A DNA stretch of 30,286 nucleotides from an uncultured Aquincola sp. (lineage in GTDB: Bacteria; Pseudomonadota; Gammaproteobacteria; Burkholderiales; Burkholderiaceae): positions 1 to 30,286 of the forward strand of contig CAKZXL010000499.1 in assembly GCA_937883885.1 (NCBI GenBank), given 5' to 3'. Position 1 is the first letter of the stretch, and the number at the start of each line of letters is the position of its first letter. Position numbers and translations under genes: made by a program. Shown one piece after another: positions 23,026 through 29,837 of this stretch. The notes under the pieces are model-generated. The model was not told where the DNA came from and did not search any database. It saw only the letters and a program-made list of their open reading frames with translations.

Positions 23026-24240
23026 ATGAGCGCCCACAAGTGGCAATTCGCTTCCCGCTTTCGCCGTCATTCCTTTGGTTGGCGGTCCGACACGCCGGTG
23101 CAGCGGATCAAGGAAGCCATCACGGAGATCAAGCAGGTCGCCCGCAAGGAGCCCGTGCTCGCAGCTGAGGGGGCCATTACCCTGCTGGAAAAACTCTCGC
23201 CGGCGCTGGAACAGGTGGACAGTTCATCGGGCGCACTGGGTTCGGCCGTCAACAAGGCCATCGATACCCTGGTGCCCATCATCGTCAAGGCTGATGTCGA
23301 GCCGAAGCTGCGACAACGCTGGCTCGAACGCTTGTGGCAAGCGCTGCAGGATGACGAGATGTCCTACATCGAACTGCTCGGCGATTACTGGGGCGAGTTG
23401 TGCGTGACGCCGGAACTGGCGTCGCACTGGGCCGATGAGTTTTTGCCGGTCGTCGAGAGCGTGTGGAGCCCGAAGGCTTCCGGACATGGATTCTTCAAAG
23501 GCACCAGCGCCTGCCTGGCATCGATGTACGCGGCGGGCCGCCACCAGGAACTGTTGGCGTTACTCGACAAGGCGCGGTTCAAGTGGTGGCACGATCGACG
23601 CTGGGGCGTGAAGGCATTGGCAGCGATGGGCAAGAAGGCGGAGGCGATCCGCTACGCCGAGGAGTCGCGCGGCCTCAATGATCCTGGCTGGCAGATTGCT
23701 CAGTCCTGCGAAGAGATCCTGTTGTCCTCCGGTTTGCACGACGAGGCCTACCGCCGCTATGCCATCGAGGCAAATCAGGGCACAACGAATCTGGCGACGT
23801 TTCGCGCCATCGCCAAGAAGTATCCCCACAAGCAACTGGAAGAGATCCTACGCGACCTGGTGGCCAGCACGCTTGGCGCCGAGGGCAAATGGTTCGCTGC
23901 TGCGAAGGATGCGGGCTTGTTTGATGTGGCGATCGAACTGGCTACGCGCAGCCCGACCGATCCGCGCACGCTGACCCGCGCTGCCCGTGATTACGCCGAA
24001 AAGCAGCCAGCATTCGCGCTCTCAGCCGGCTTGGCCGCGTTGCGCTGGATCTCTCTTGGACACGGCTATGAGATCACCGGCGCGGATGTGCTCGATGCTT
24101 ATTCGGCAGTCACGCAGACGGCAGTGAATGCAGGTGTTCCAGTCCCGCAGATCAACGAGCAGATCCGGGACATGATCGCCAGCACCCAGCCCGGCAATTC
24201 GTTGATGACGACCATCCTTGCCCGTCATCTGGCGAACTAA
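23026..24240 (+). CDS. Helical-repeat protein of unknown function
   Basis: The 404-residue protein is almost wholly helical. Repeated helix pairs such as HQELLALLDKARFKWW, RWGVKALAAMGKKAEAIRYAEES and LHDEAYRRYAIEANQG look like TPR-type or HEAT-type units. The Arg/Phe-rich N-terminus (HKWQFASRFRRHSFGWRS) precedes a helical segment. Such solenoids usually bind proteins. It begins 17 bp after the protease gene and may be its third cistron, but it could be independent. I know similar proteins as unnamed chromosomal genes in proteobacteria. Confidence 0.75.
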   Translation: MSAHKWQFASRFRRHSFGWRSDTPVQRIKEAITEIKQVARKEPVLAAEGAITLLEKLSPALEQVDSSSGALGSAVNKAIDTLVPIIVKADVEPKLRQRWLERLWQALQDDEMSYIELLGDYWGELCVTPELASHWADEFLPVVESVWSPKASGHGFFKGTSACLASMYAAGRHQELLALLDKARFKWWHDRRWGVKALAAMGKKAEAIRYAEESRGLNDPGWQIAQSCEEILLSSGLHDEAYRRYAIEANQGTTNLATFRAIAKKYPHKQLEEILRDLVASTLGAEGKWFAAAKDAGLFDVAIELATRSPTDPRTLTRAARDYAEKQPAFALSAGLAALRWISLGHGYEITGADVLDAYSAVTQTAVNAGVPVPQINEQIRDMIASTQPGNSLMTTILARHLAN

Positions 24241-24365
24241 ACTGGACCAGCTTTTCGCAGCAACCCGCATCGGTTCGCACAACTCCGAAACTCCCTCATG
24301 GTGTCGGCGGCAGTCCATCCGGACAATTTCACTGCATGTGAGTTTGACCGAGAGGACCGCCACCA

Positions 24366-24584
24366 ATGCATCAAATCAACCATCTACCACCGGAGCGGAT
24401 GACGCCGGAACAGCGTCGCCACGAGATCGCGTCGTTGCTGGCCAACGGCCTGGCACGCTTGCGTATCACCGACGCAGAAGAGTCCGCAGATATGGCCGGA
24501 GCGAGCGGGTTTGAGCTTGGCTTCTCTGGCAACCAGCGCGTTCATACAGACCCCGTCAACAAGACAACTACGGAGTCGAAATGA
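24366..24584 (+). CDS. Small helical protein before DUF2924
   Basis: The 72-residue protein contains MTPEQRRHEIASLLANGLARLR, a pattern I recognise as the conserved small open frame preceding DUF2924/recombinase modules in many proteobacteria; its function is unknown. The last 25 residues (ELGFSGNQRVHTDP) are encoded across leader element copy 5, and the TGA overlaps the DUF2924 start (ATGA). An internal ATG at 24399 with GGAG upstream may be the real start, giving 61 residues. Confidence 0.68.
   Translation: MHQINHLPPERMTPEQRRHEIASLLANGLARLRITDAEESADMAGASGFELGFSGNQRVHTDPVNKTTTESK
24515..24542 (+). repeat. Bipartite leader element, copy 5
   Basis: GCTTGGCTTC-N9-CAGCGCGTT followed by CAT, 66 bp before the ATG of the DUF2924 gene. 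It lies about 18 kb from the other four copies and in the same orientation. Here it also encodes the end of the small protein at 24366. Confidence 0.9.
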
Positions 24585-25087
24585 GCACGCAAATACCATC
24601 GTTTTCCACGCCGCCATCGGTGGCGGCGCAGATCGCCAGGTTGCCCGAGATGCCGATGGCAGAGATCCGGGCACTCTGGCAGAAACTGGTCGGTGGCGAC
24701 ACGCCCACCCACAACCGCCAGTTCCTCGAACGCCGGATTGCCTACCGGCTGCAGGAGCTGGAGTTCCGCAAGGTCGACGCCAACCTGCTGGATCGCAACC
24801 AGCGCCGCATCGAATCTCTGGTCGAAACCGGCAAGGTGAAAAAACGCGACCGCGATTACCGCCCGGCCGCAGGCACGGTGCTGGTCCGCGAATACAAAGG
24901 CATCGAGTACCGCGTGATCGCGACCGCCGACGGCCAGTATGACTTCCAGGGGCGCATGTACCCGAGCCTCTCGATGATCGCCCGCGAAATCACCGGCATG
25001 CGTTGGTCGGGTCCGCTGTTCTTCGGCCTCAAGCCGCCATCCAACACTAAGACCAAGCCATCCACCAAGAAAAGAGGTGGACGATGA
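24581..25087 (+). CDS. DUF2924 protein
   Basis: The 168-residue protein shows the DUF2924 layout: VAAQIARLPEMPMAEIRALWQKLVGGDTPTHNRQFLERRIAYRLQELEF, followed by GTVLVREYKGIEYRVIATADGQYDFQGRMYPSLSMIAREITGMRWSGPLFFGL. The second part resembles a small restriction-modification or single-strand-binding style beta domain (RAMA-like: Y-P-S-L-S-x-I-A-R-x-I-T-G-x-x-W-x-G-P). It occurs next to serine recombinases in many elements and may be an accessory DNA-binding factor. The stop overlaps the recombinase start. Confidence 0.9.
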   Translation: MSTQIPSFSTPPSVAAQIARLPEMPMAEIRALWQKLVGGDTPTHNRQFLERRIAYRLQELEFRKVDANLLDRNQRRIESLVETGKVKKRDRDYRPAAGTVLVREYKGIEYRVIATADGQYDFQGRMYPSLSMIAREITGMRWSGPLFFGLKPPSNTKTKPSTKKRGGR

Positions 25088-26439
25088 GCGAAGTCTTGAA
25101 GCGCCGCATGCGCTGCGCGGTCTATACGCGCAAATCCACTGATGAAGGGCTGGACCAGGAATACAACTCGATCGACGCCCAGCGCGACGCCGGTCACGCC
25201 TACATCGCCAGCCAGCGCGCCGAAGGCTGGATACCGGTCGCCGACGATTACGACGATCCCGCCTTTTCCGGCGGCAACATGGAACGACCGGCGCTCCAGC
25301 GAATGATGGCGGACATTGAAGCCGGCAAAATCGACGTGGTCGTCATCTACAAGATCGACCGCCTGACACGTAGCCTCGCGGACTTCTCCAAGATGGTCGA
25401 AGTGTTCGAGCGCTACGGTGTGTCGTTCGTGTCGGTCACCCAGCAGTTCAACACGACGACCTCCATGGGCAGGCTGATGCTGAACATCCTGCTGTCTTTC
25501 GCCCAATTCGAGCGCGAGGTCACCGGCGAGCGCATCCGCGACAAGATCGCAGCCAGCAAGCGCAAGGGCATGTGGATGGGCGGCGTACCGCCGCTGGGCT
25601 ATGACGTCAAGAACCGGCGGTTGGTGCCCAACGAGCGCGAAGCCAAACTGATCCGGCACATCTTCCAGCGATTCGTCGAACTCGGCTCCAGTACTGCCTT
25701 GGTCAAGGAGCTGAAGCTGGATGGCGTAACGTCGAAGGTGTGGACCACTCAAGACGGCAAGACCCGGGATGGCAGACCGATCGACAAGGGCCACATCTAC
25801 AAGCTCCTCAGCAACCGAACCTACCTTGGTGAGTTGCGGCACAAGGACCAGTGGTACCAGGCCGAACACCCGCCCATCATCAGCCGCGAATTGTGGGACA
25901 GCGTCCACGCGATCCTGGAGACGAATGGCCGAGTGCGGGGCAACACGACGCGGGCAAAGGTTCCCTATCTGCTCAAGGGGATTGTGGTCGGCAACGACGG
26001 GCGCGCACTGTCGCCGTGGCACACCACCAAGAAGAATGGCCGGCGCTACCGTTACTACGTGCCCCAGCGCGACGCCAAGGAACACGCGGGCGCCTCGGGG
26101 TTGCCGCGATTGCCGGCCGCGGAACTCGAATCGGCGGTGCTTGACCAACTGCGCGCGATCCTGCGTGCCCCGAATCTGCTCGGCGACATGCTGCCGCAAG
26201 CGATCAAGCTCGATCCAACCTTGGACGAGGCGAAGATCACCGTGGCCATGACCCGGCTCGACGCGATTTGGGATCAACTGTTCCCGGCGGAGCAGACACG
26301 GATCGTGAAATTGCTGGTCGAGAAGGTGGTCGTGTCGCCCAATGACCTCGAGGTGCGGCTGCGCGCCAACGGCATCGAACGGCTGGTGCTGGAGCTGCGT
26401 CCCGAGCCCGTCGAGCAACAAGCGGAGGCGCTGGTATGA
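25084..26439 (+). CDS. Large serine recombinase (integrase/resolvase family)
   Basis: The 451-residue enzyme has the serine recombinase catalytic domain: YTRKSTDEG with nucleophile Ser 18, the segment YKIDRLTRSLADF with catalytic arginines, and FAQFEREVTGERIRDKIAASKRKGMWMGGVPPLGY at the helix E/recombinase-domain junction. A recombinase domain and C-terminal part follow, but I see no clear Cys4 zinc ribbon, and it is at the short end for large serine integrases. This is the only site-specific recombinase in the window and the best candidate for element integration or excision. It is coupled at both ends to DUF2924 and the HTH gene. Confidence 0.93.
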   Translation: MSEVLKRRMRCAVYTRKSTDEGLDQEYNSIDAQRDAGHAYIASQRAEGWIPVADDYDDPAFSGGNMERPALQRMMADIEAGKIDVVVIYKIDRLTRSLADFSKMVEVFERYGVSFVSVTQQFNTTTSMGRLMLNILLSFAQFEREVTGERIRDKIAASKRKGMWMGGVPPLGYDVKNRRLVPNEREAKLIRHIFQRFVELGSSTALVKELKLDGVTSKVWTTQDGKTRDGRPIDKGHIYKLLSNRTYLGELRHKDQWYQAEHPPIISRELWDSVHAILETNGRVRGNTTRAKVPYLLKGIVVGNDGRALSPWHTTKKNGRRYRYYVPQRDAKEHAGASGLPRLPAAELESAVLDQLRAILRAPNLLGDMLPQAIKLDPTLDEAKITVAMTRLDAIWDQLFPAEQTRIVKLLVEKVVVSPNDLEVRLRANGIERLVLELRPEPVEQQAEALV

Positions 26440-26867
26440 GCGACATCCGCATCCAGAAGACCGGCGAGCCGGACATCCTGCAGACCAGCGACGGCAGGCT
26501 GACCCTGTCCGTGCCGATCCAGATCAAGCGCCGCAGTGGCCGCAAGTTGGTCACTCTCCCGAACGGTGAGACTGCACCGGTCAGACCGTGGGACGTTGCA
26601 CCGACCTCCATTCAATTGGCGCTGGCCAGGGGGCACCGCTGGCTGGCGATGCTGGAATCGGGGGAAGCGAAGTCTTTGAAGGAGATCGCCACACGGGAAG
26701 GCATCGACAACAGCTACGTCAGCCGGATGGTGAATCTGACCACGCTAGCCCCCGATATCGTGGCGGCCATCCTGGACGACGCATTGCCGAACCACGTCAC
26801 GCTGTTCGATCTGGCGGTCGATCCGCCAGCGCTGTGGGATGAGCAGCGGGAGAGAGTCGGGCTTTGA
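26436..26867 (+). CDS. HTH protein of the recombinase module (ParB/KorB-like)
   Basis: The 143-residue protein is often mislabelled as a LacI regulator. After a short beta N-terminus (RIQKTGEPDILQTSDGRLTLSVPIQIKRRSGRKLV), residues 75-115 form a helix-turn-helix: SGEAKSLKEIATREGIDNSYVSRMVNLTTLAPDIVAAILDD, as in ParB/KorB DNA-binding domains. It ends DPPALWDEQRERVGL. It is coupled by ATGA to the recombinase and may help direct it to its site or control the module. A truncated relative lies at 28042. Confidence 0.85.
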   Translation: MSDIRIQKTGEPDILQTSDGRLTLSVPIQIKRRSGRKLVTLPNGETAPVRPWDVAPTSIQLALARGHRWLAMLESGEAKSLKEIATREGIDNSYVSRMVNLTTLAPDIVAAILDDALPNHVTLFDLAVDPPALWDEQRERVGL

Positions 26868-26882
26868 GGTGGAAACGCCACC

Positions 26883-27386
26883 TCAGCTCAACATGCCCTT
26901 GAGATCCTTGAGCATCAGGAACAGATGGTACGGATCAGTCGGGCTGGGCTCGAATTCCCACGATTCGTACCACTGTCGCGCTGCGTCGTCTTTGGCATGC
27001 ACCAACAGGCAGCGAATGCCGGCGATGTCGGCAGCCTGTGCCGTGCGCAGCAGGGCGTCCTTGAGCAAGGCCTGGCCCAGTCCTTTGCGCTGATGTTCCT
27101 TGTCCACCGCGAGCCGGGCCAGGATCATGACCGGCACTGGGTGGCGCGCCAGCCCCTTCATCACTCTCGACGGCGCGGCTTCCGGATCGACGCTACCAAC
27201 GGCCAGGCTGTAGAAGCCGACCACCACGTCACCCTGGCAGCAGACATAGGTCTGCGCGCTGTTGGCCTTCTGGTTGACGAGCGCGTAGCGCTGCAGGAAC
27301 TGGTTCAGCGCGACCTGGCCGCAGTCGAACGCATCGACCTGATCCGTTGCCGCGAGCTTGCGAACGGGTGAGTAGTCAGCGCTCAA
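26883..27386 (-). CDS. TacT-like GNAT toxin
   Basis: The 167-residue acetyltransferase has the TacT form: ARLAVDKEHQRKGLGQALL with the acetyl-CoA loop QRKGLG (99-104), RCLLVHAKDDAARQWYESWEF with the catalytic-position Tyr 140, and DPYHLFLML at the end. TacT-type toxins acetylate aminoacyl-tRNA and block translation. The start codon overlaps the antitoxin stop (ATGA). The pair sits just after the recombinase module and may stabilise the element. Confidence 0.93.
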   Translation of the reverse strand: MSADYSPVRKLAATDQVDAFDCGQVALNQFLQRYALVNQKANSAQTYVCCQGDVVVGFYSLAVGSVDPEAAPSRVMKGLARHPVPVMILARLAVDKEHQRKGLGQALLKDALLRTAQAADIAGIRCLLVHAKDDAARQWYESWEFEPSPTDPYHLFLMLKDLKGMLS

Positions 27387-27661
27387 CCCAGCGCCCCGGG
27401 CTCACGCAGCAACTTCTTCAGGCGCGGCTTGCTTTGCACCGGGCGGTCCAGCGCTTCCTGGAACGCCTGCCACTGTGTGTCGTCCAGTACGAACTGACGA
27501 CGATCTGCCAGCGTCTGCGCGGCCGCCGTCACGCCCGCGTCGAGCAGGAACTCGCTGACGTTCTTGTGGCAGGCGCGTGCGGCTTCCTGCAGCAGTTGCT
27601 TGACTGGCGTACTGGCGCGAACGTCAATGCGTTCGGTCTTGGAAAGATTCGGGGTGCTCAT
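27383..27661 (-). CDS. TacA-like DUF1778 antitoxin
   Basis: The 92-residue protein begins MSTPNLSKTERIDVRASTPVKQLLQEAARACHKNVSEFLLDAG, a ribbon-helix-helix DNA-binding domain of the DUF1778 family. The C-terminal tail (LDDTQWQAFQEALDRPVQSKPRLKKLL) is the usual toxin-neutralising segment. It should repress its own promoter with the toxin. The ATG at 27661 has GGAGGGG upstream. A clear promoter with two palindromes lies just before it. Confidence 0.92.
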   Translation of the reverse strand: MSTPNLSKTERIDVRASTPVKQLLQEAARACHKNVSEFLLDAGVTAAAQTLADRRQFVLDDTQWQAFQEALDRPVQSKPRLKKLLREPGALG

Positions 27662-27693
27662 GGTGCCCCTCCGGACTGATCTTGGATGCCCTT

Positions 27694-27723
27694 ATTGTAG
27701 GCGTCCGGACATTGTCCTGACAA
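27694..27723 (-). promoter_or_regulatory. Toxin-antitoxin promoter with embedded operators
   Basis: On the minus strand, -35 TTGTCA (plus 27718-27723) and -10 TACAAT (plus 27694-27699) are 18 bp apart. Within this lie two palindromes: GTCCGGAC (27703-27710) and TTGTCCTGACAA (27712-27723). They are the likely sites for the RHH antitoxin. Confidence 0.8.
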
Positions 27724-28041
27724 GGAGTTTCTTGTCTTGGCCACCATCCAAGCACGTACTTCCGCGTTGCCATATGTCGGTAGTCCCCGATAACTACCGA
27801 CGAAACGCAACCGCAGCGTTTCCTTCGCCACCCGATGCTGCACAAATTCGCCAGGAGCGAATTTGGACGACGAAGTCGGCCCCGCAGGGGCGAACCCCAT
27901 GGATGGGGTGAGCAATCCAATCGCTTGATTCGTCCGCGCGTAACTCTTTGATCTGTTAGGGGGCCGTGTTGGGGTCTCTGCGGACTTCGGGCCAGTTTCA
28001 GGGAGCGAGGTCGGAGCGAGGAATGGCCAGGAGAGAGTGGC
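27724..28041. other. Non-coding DNA with three hairpins
   Basis: No credible gene is seen. Three perfect inverted repeats are present: GTCGGTAGT (27776-27784) with ACTACCGAC (27793-27801); AAATTCG (27844-27850) with CGAATTT (27858-27864); and CCCCAT (27895-27900) with ATGGGG (27903-27908). They may be remnants of a mobile element end or a structured RNA. Confidence 0.5.
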
Positions 28042-28194
28042 CTGACGACGCTGGCGCCCGACATCGTGGCGGCCATCCTGGACGACGCACTGCCGAACCA
28101 CATCACGTTGTTCGATCTGGCGGTGGACCCGCCGGCGCTGTGGGATGAGCAGCGGGCTGGGATCGGGACGAAATACTCTGCCTGTTGGGAATAA
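28042..28194 (+). pseudogene. Truncated copy of the recombinase-module HTH gene
   Basis: The 114 bp at 28042-28155 align without gaps to 26736-26849 in the HTH gene. I count 10 mismatches, 9 of them silent and one Val to Ile. The frame then differs, adding 12 codons and ending TAA at 28194. Similarity stops abruptly on the left at 28042. This is the 3' end of a second, diverged gene copy, lacking its start and most of the helix-turn-helix. Confidence 0.88.
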
Positions 28195-28244
28195 ACGCGG
28201 CTCGACGCAGCGCCTTGCGGTCGTCTCGGGCGACCCCAGCGTAA

Positions 28245-28751
28245 TCAATCATTCGGTAGGGGCAGTGTGCAATCCGGGGTTTGTTCGCGTAAACCTGTCA
28301 GAAGCTCATCCAGTAGTGTGGCGAGCGCCGTGGCCTTTTCGAGCGGAAAATGCGTGGTGGCGGCGAGTTCGGCGGGAATGCAGGCGCAATGCGAGCGCAG
28401 CGCATCGCCGGCCTTGGTCAGATAAATCTCGACGATGCGTTCATCATCTTGGCGGCGCTGACGTTGCACCAGTCCTTGCAGCTCGAGCCGCTTGAGCAGC
28501 GGGGTCAGCGTGTTGGTATTGAGCAGGGCGCGCGCGCCGATGCGAGACACTGGGCAGGGCGCGTCTTCCCACAGGATCATCAGCACGATGTACTGCGGGT
28601 AGGTCAGCCCCAGCGGCTCCAGCAGAGGCTGATAGAGCCGCGTGATCAGGCGCGAGGCGGCGTACAGGCGAAAGCACAACTGAAGATCGAGGCGCAGGTG
28701 ATCCTCGGGGTTGGCATCGCCCGGAGGCGCTGATAATGACCGTCTGCTCAT
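28245..28751 (-). CDS. ohrR: OhrR-type MarR repressor
   Basis: The protein has about 168 residues. LRLDLQLCFRLYAASR places Cys 26 in the organic-peroxide-sensing position of OhrR, and GLTYPQYIVLMILWE, ALLNTNTLTPLLKRLELQGLVQRQRRQDDERIVEIYLT is the MarR winged helix with its DDER wing. Oxidation of the cysteine releases the repressor from the ohr promoter. The ATG at 28751 is 1 bp after the glutathione peroxidase stop, so it is the third gene of the ohr operon. These look like host genes. Confidence 0.9.
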   Translation of the reverse strand: MSRRSLSAPPGDANPEDHLRLDLQLCFRLYAASRLITRLYQPLLEPLGLTYPQYIVLMILWEDAPCPVSRIGARALLNTNTLTPLLKRLELQGLVQRQRRQDDERIVEIYLTKAGDALRSHCACIPAELAATTHFPLEKATALATLLDELLTGLREQTPDCTLPLPND

Positions 28752-28752
28752 C

Positions 28753-29238
28753 TCAGGCCGCCCCGAGAGCCTTGGCAAGGAGCTGATCGATCTTGTCGGG
28801 ACGCGTGGTGGGGGCGAAGCGGCGCAGCGGCTGACCGTCCCGGCCGATCAGGAACTTGGTGAAATTCCACTTGATCTGGCGACCGACGAGGCCAGGGAGT
28901 TGCATGCTCAGCCACTTGAACAGCGGATGCGCATTGGGCCCTTTGACATCGACCTTTTCAAACATCGGGAAGCTCACGCCGTAATTGACAAGGCAACTGC
29001 CTTCAATGGTATCGGCGTCGCCGGGCTCCTGATTGCCGAACTGGTTGCAGGGAAAACCCAGCACCACGAAACCCTGGCCGGCATATTTTCGATACAGGGA
29101 CTCCAGCCCCGCGTACTGGGGCGTAAAACCGCATTTGCTGGCGGTGTTGACGACCAGCACCACCTGTCCGGCGTAGCGGGAAAGCTCGACCGGCTCGCCG
29201 CGCAGGGAACGGGCCTGGAAATGATGAAATTCGCTCAT
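28753..29238 (-). CDS. Glutathione peroxidase, cysteine type
   Basis: This 161-residue enzyme reduces peroxides using thioredoxin or glutathione. It has the active-site segment NTASKCGFTPQY with Cys 36 in place of selenocysteine, GFPCNQFGNQEPG with Gln 70, and KWNFTKFLIGRDG with the Trp and Asn of the catalytic set. No signal peptide, so it is cytoplasmic. The ATG at 29238 has AGGAGA upstream. It lies between the Ohr and OhrR genes and is probably induced by peroxide with them. Confidence 0.94.
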   Translation of the reverse strand: MSEFHHFQARSLRGEPVELSRYAGQVVLVVNTASKCGFTPQYAGLESLYRKYAGQGFVVLGFPCNQFGNQEPGDADTIEGSCLVNYGVSFPMFEKVDVKGPNAHPLFKWLSMQLPGLVGRQIKWNFTKFLIGRDGQPLRRFAPTTRPDKIDQLLAKALGAA

Positions 29239-29257
29239 GGGACTCTCCTGGGAAGGC

Positions 29258-29674
29258 TCAGCGCAGTTCCAGCGCGACGTCGACGTTGCCGCGTATGGCA
29301 TTGGAATAAGGACAGACGGCATGCGCCTGCTCCACCAGCGCCTGTGCCTGTTCCCGCGGCAGGCCGGGCAGGGTCACCACCAGTTTGACCGCCAGCGCGA
29401 AACCGCCCTGGTCATTGGGCCCGATGCCCACCGTGGCGTCGACGCGGGTTCCCTCCAGGGTGATCTTCTGCTGCCGGGCGACATGGATCAGCGCGTTCTC
29501 GAAGCAGGCGGCATAGCCGCCGGCGAACAGCTGCTCGGGGTTGGTGCCCGCGCCGCCACTGCCTCCCAGACTTTTGGGCAGGCTCAATTGCAGATCCAGC
29601 GCGCCATCGTCGGTGGTCACGTGGCCGCTGCGGCCGCCGATGGCCGAGGCATGGGCTTCATAGAGGATGTTCAT
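29258..29674 (-). CDS. ohr: Organic hydroperoxide resistance protein (Ohr/OsmC family)
   Basis: The 138-residue thiol peroxidase carries both conserved cysteines: Cys 57 in GGYAACFENAL and Cys 121 in HAVCPYSNAIRGN. The family's N-terminal GGRSGHVTTDDGALDLQLSLP and GTNPEQLFAGGYAACF are present. It reduces organic peroxides using lipoylated proteins. It is the first gene of the operon, with a strong promoter and palindromic operator upstream, and is divergent from the aldo/keto reductase. Confidence 0.95.
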   Translation of the reverse strand: MNILYEAHASAIGGRSGHVTTDDGALDLQLSLPKSLGGSGGAGTNPEQLFAGGYAACFENALIHVARQQKITLEGTRVDATVGIGPNDQGGFALAVKLVVTLPGLPREQAQALVEQAHAVCPYSNAIRGNVDVALELR

Positions 29675-29706
29675 TGAGGGTGCTCCTGATGAGGGTGTCT
29701 TGCTAA

Positions 29707-29735
29707 ATAATATCGCGCGCGATACAATCGCACAA
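29707..29735 (-). promoter_or_regulatory. ohr promoter with OhrR operator
   Basis: On the minus strand, -35 TTGTGC (plus 29730-29735) and -10 TATTAT (plus 29707-29712) are separated by exactly 17 bp. The spacer and -10 hold the perfect 14-bp palindrome TATCGCGCGCGATA (29711-29724), well placed for OhrR to block RNA polymerase. Confidence 0.85.
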
Positions 29736-29837
29736 GACACCTGCGCTTCATTCTGATCCGCGATTGAGTCGCTGTGTGGCGGTTTGGATTGGCAACGGGT
29801 CTGAACGCGAGTCTTTTGATAGAAAAGGAGAACGGTC

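Noticed and set aside
24511..24942. Frame from leader copy 5 running into the DUF2924 gene out of frame
   Set aside because: After the element the translation is Arg/Pro/Gly-rich and overlaps the well-supported DUF2924 gene.
24856..26421. Open frame of 521 codons on the minus strand
   Set aside because: It is antisense to the serine recombinase and DUF2924 genes, and its composition (His, Arg, Gly, Val) is that of a shadow.
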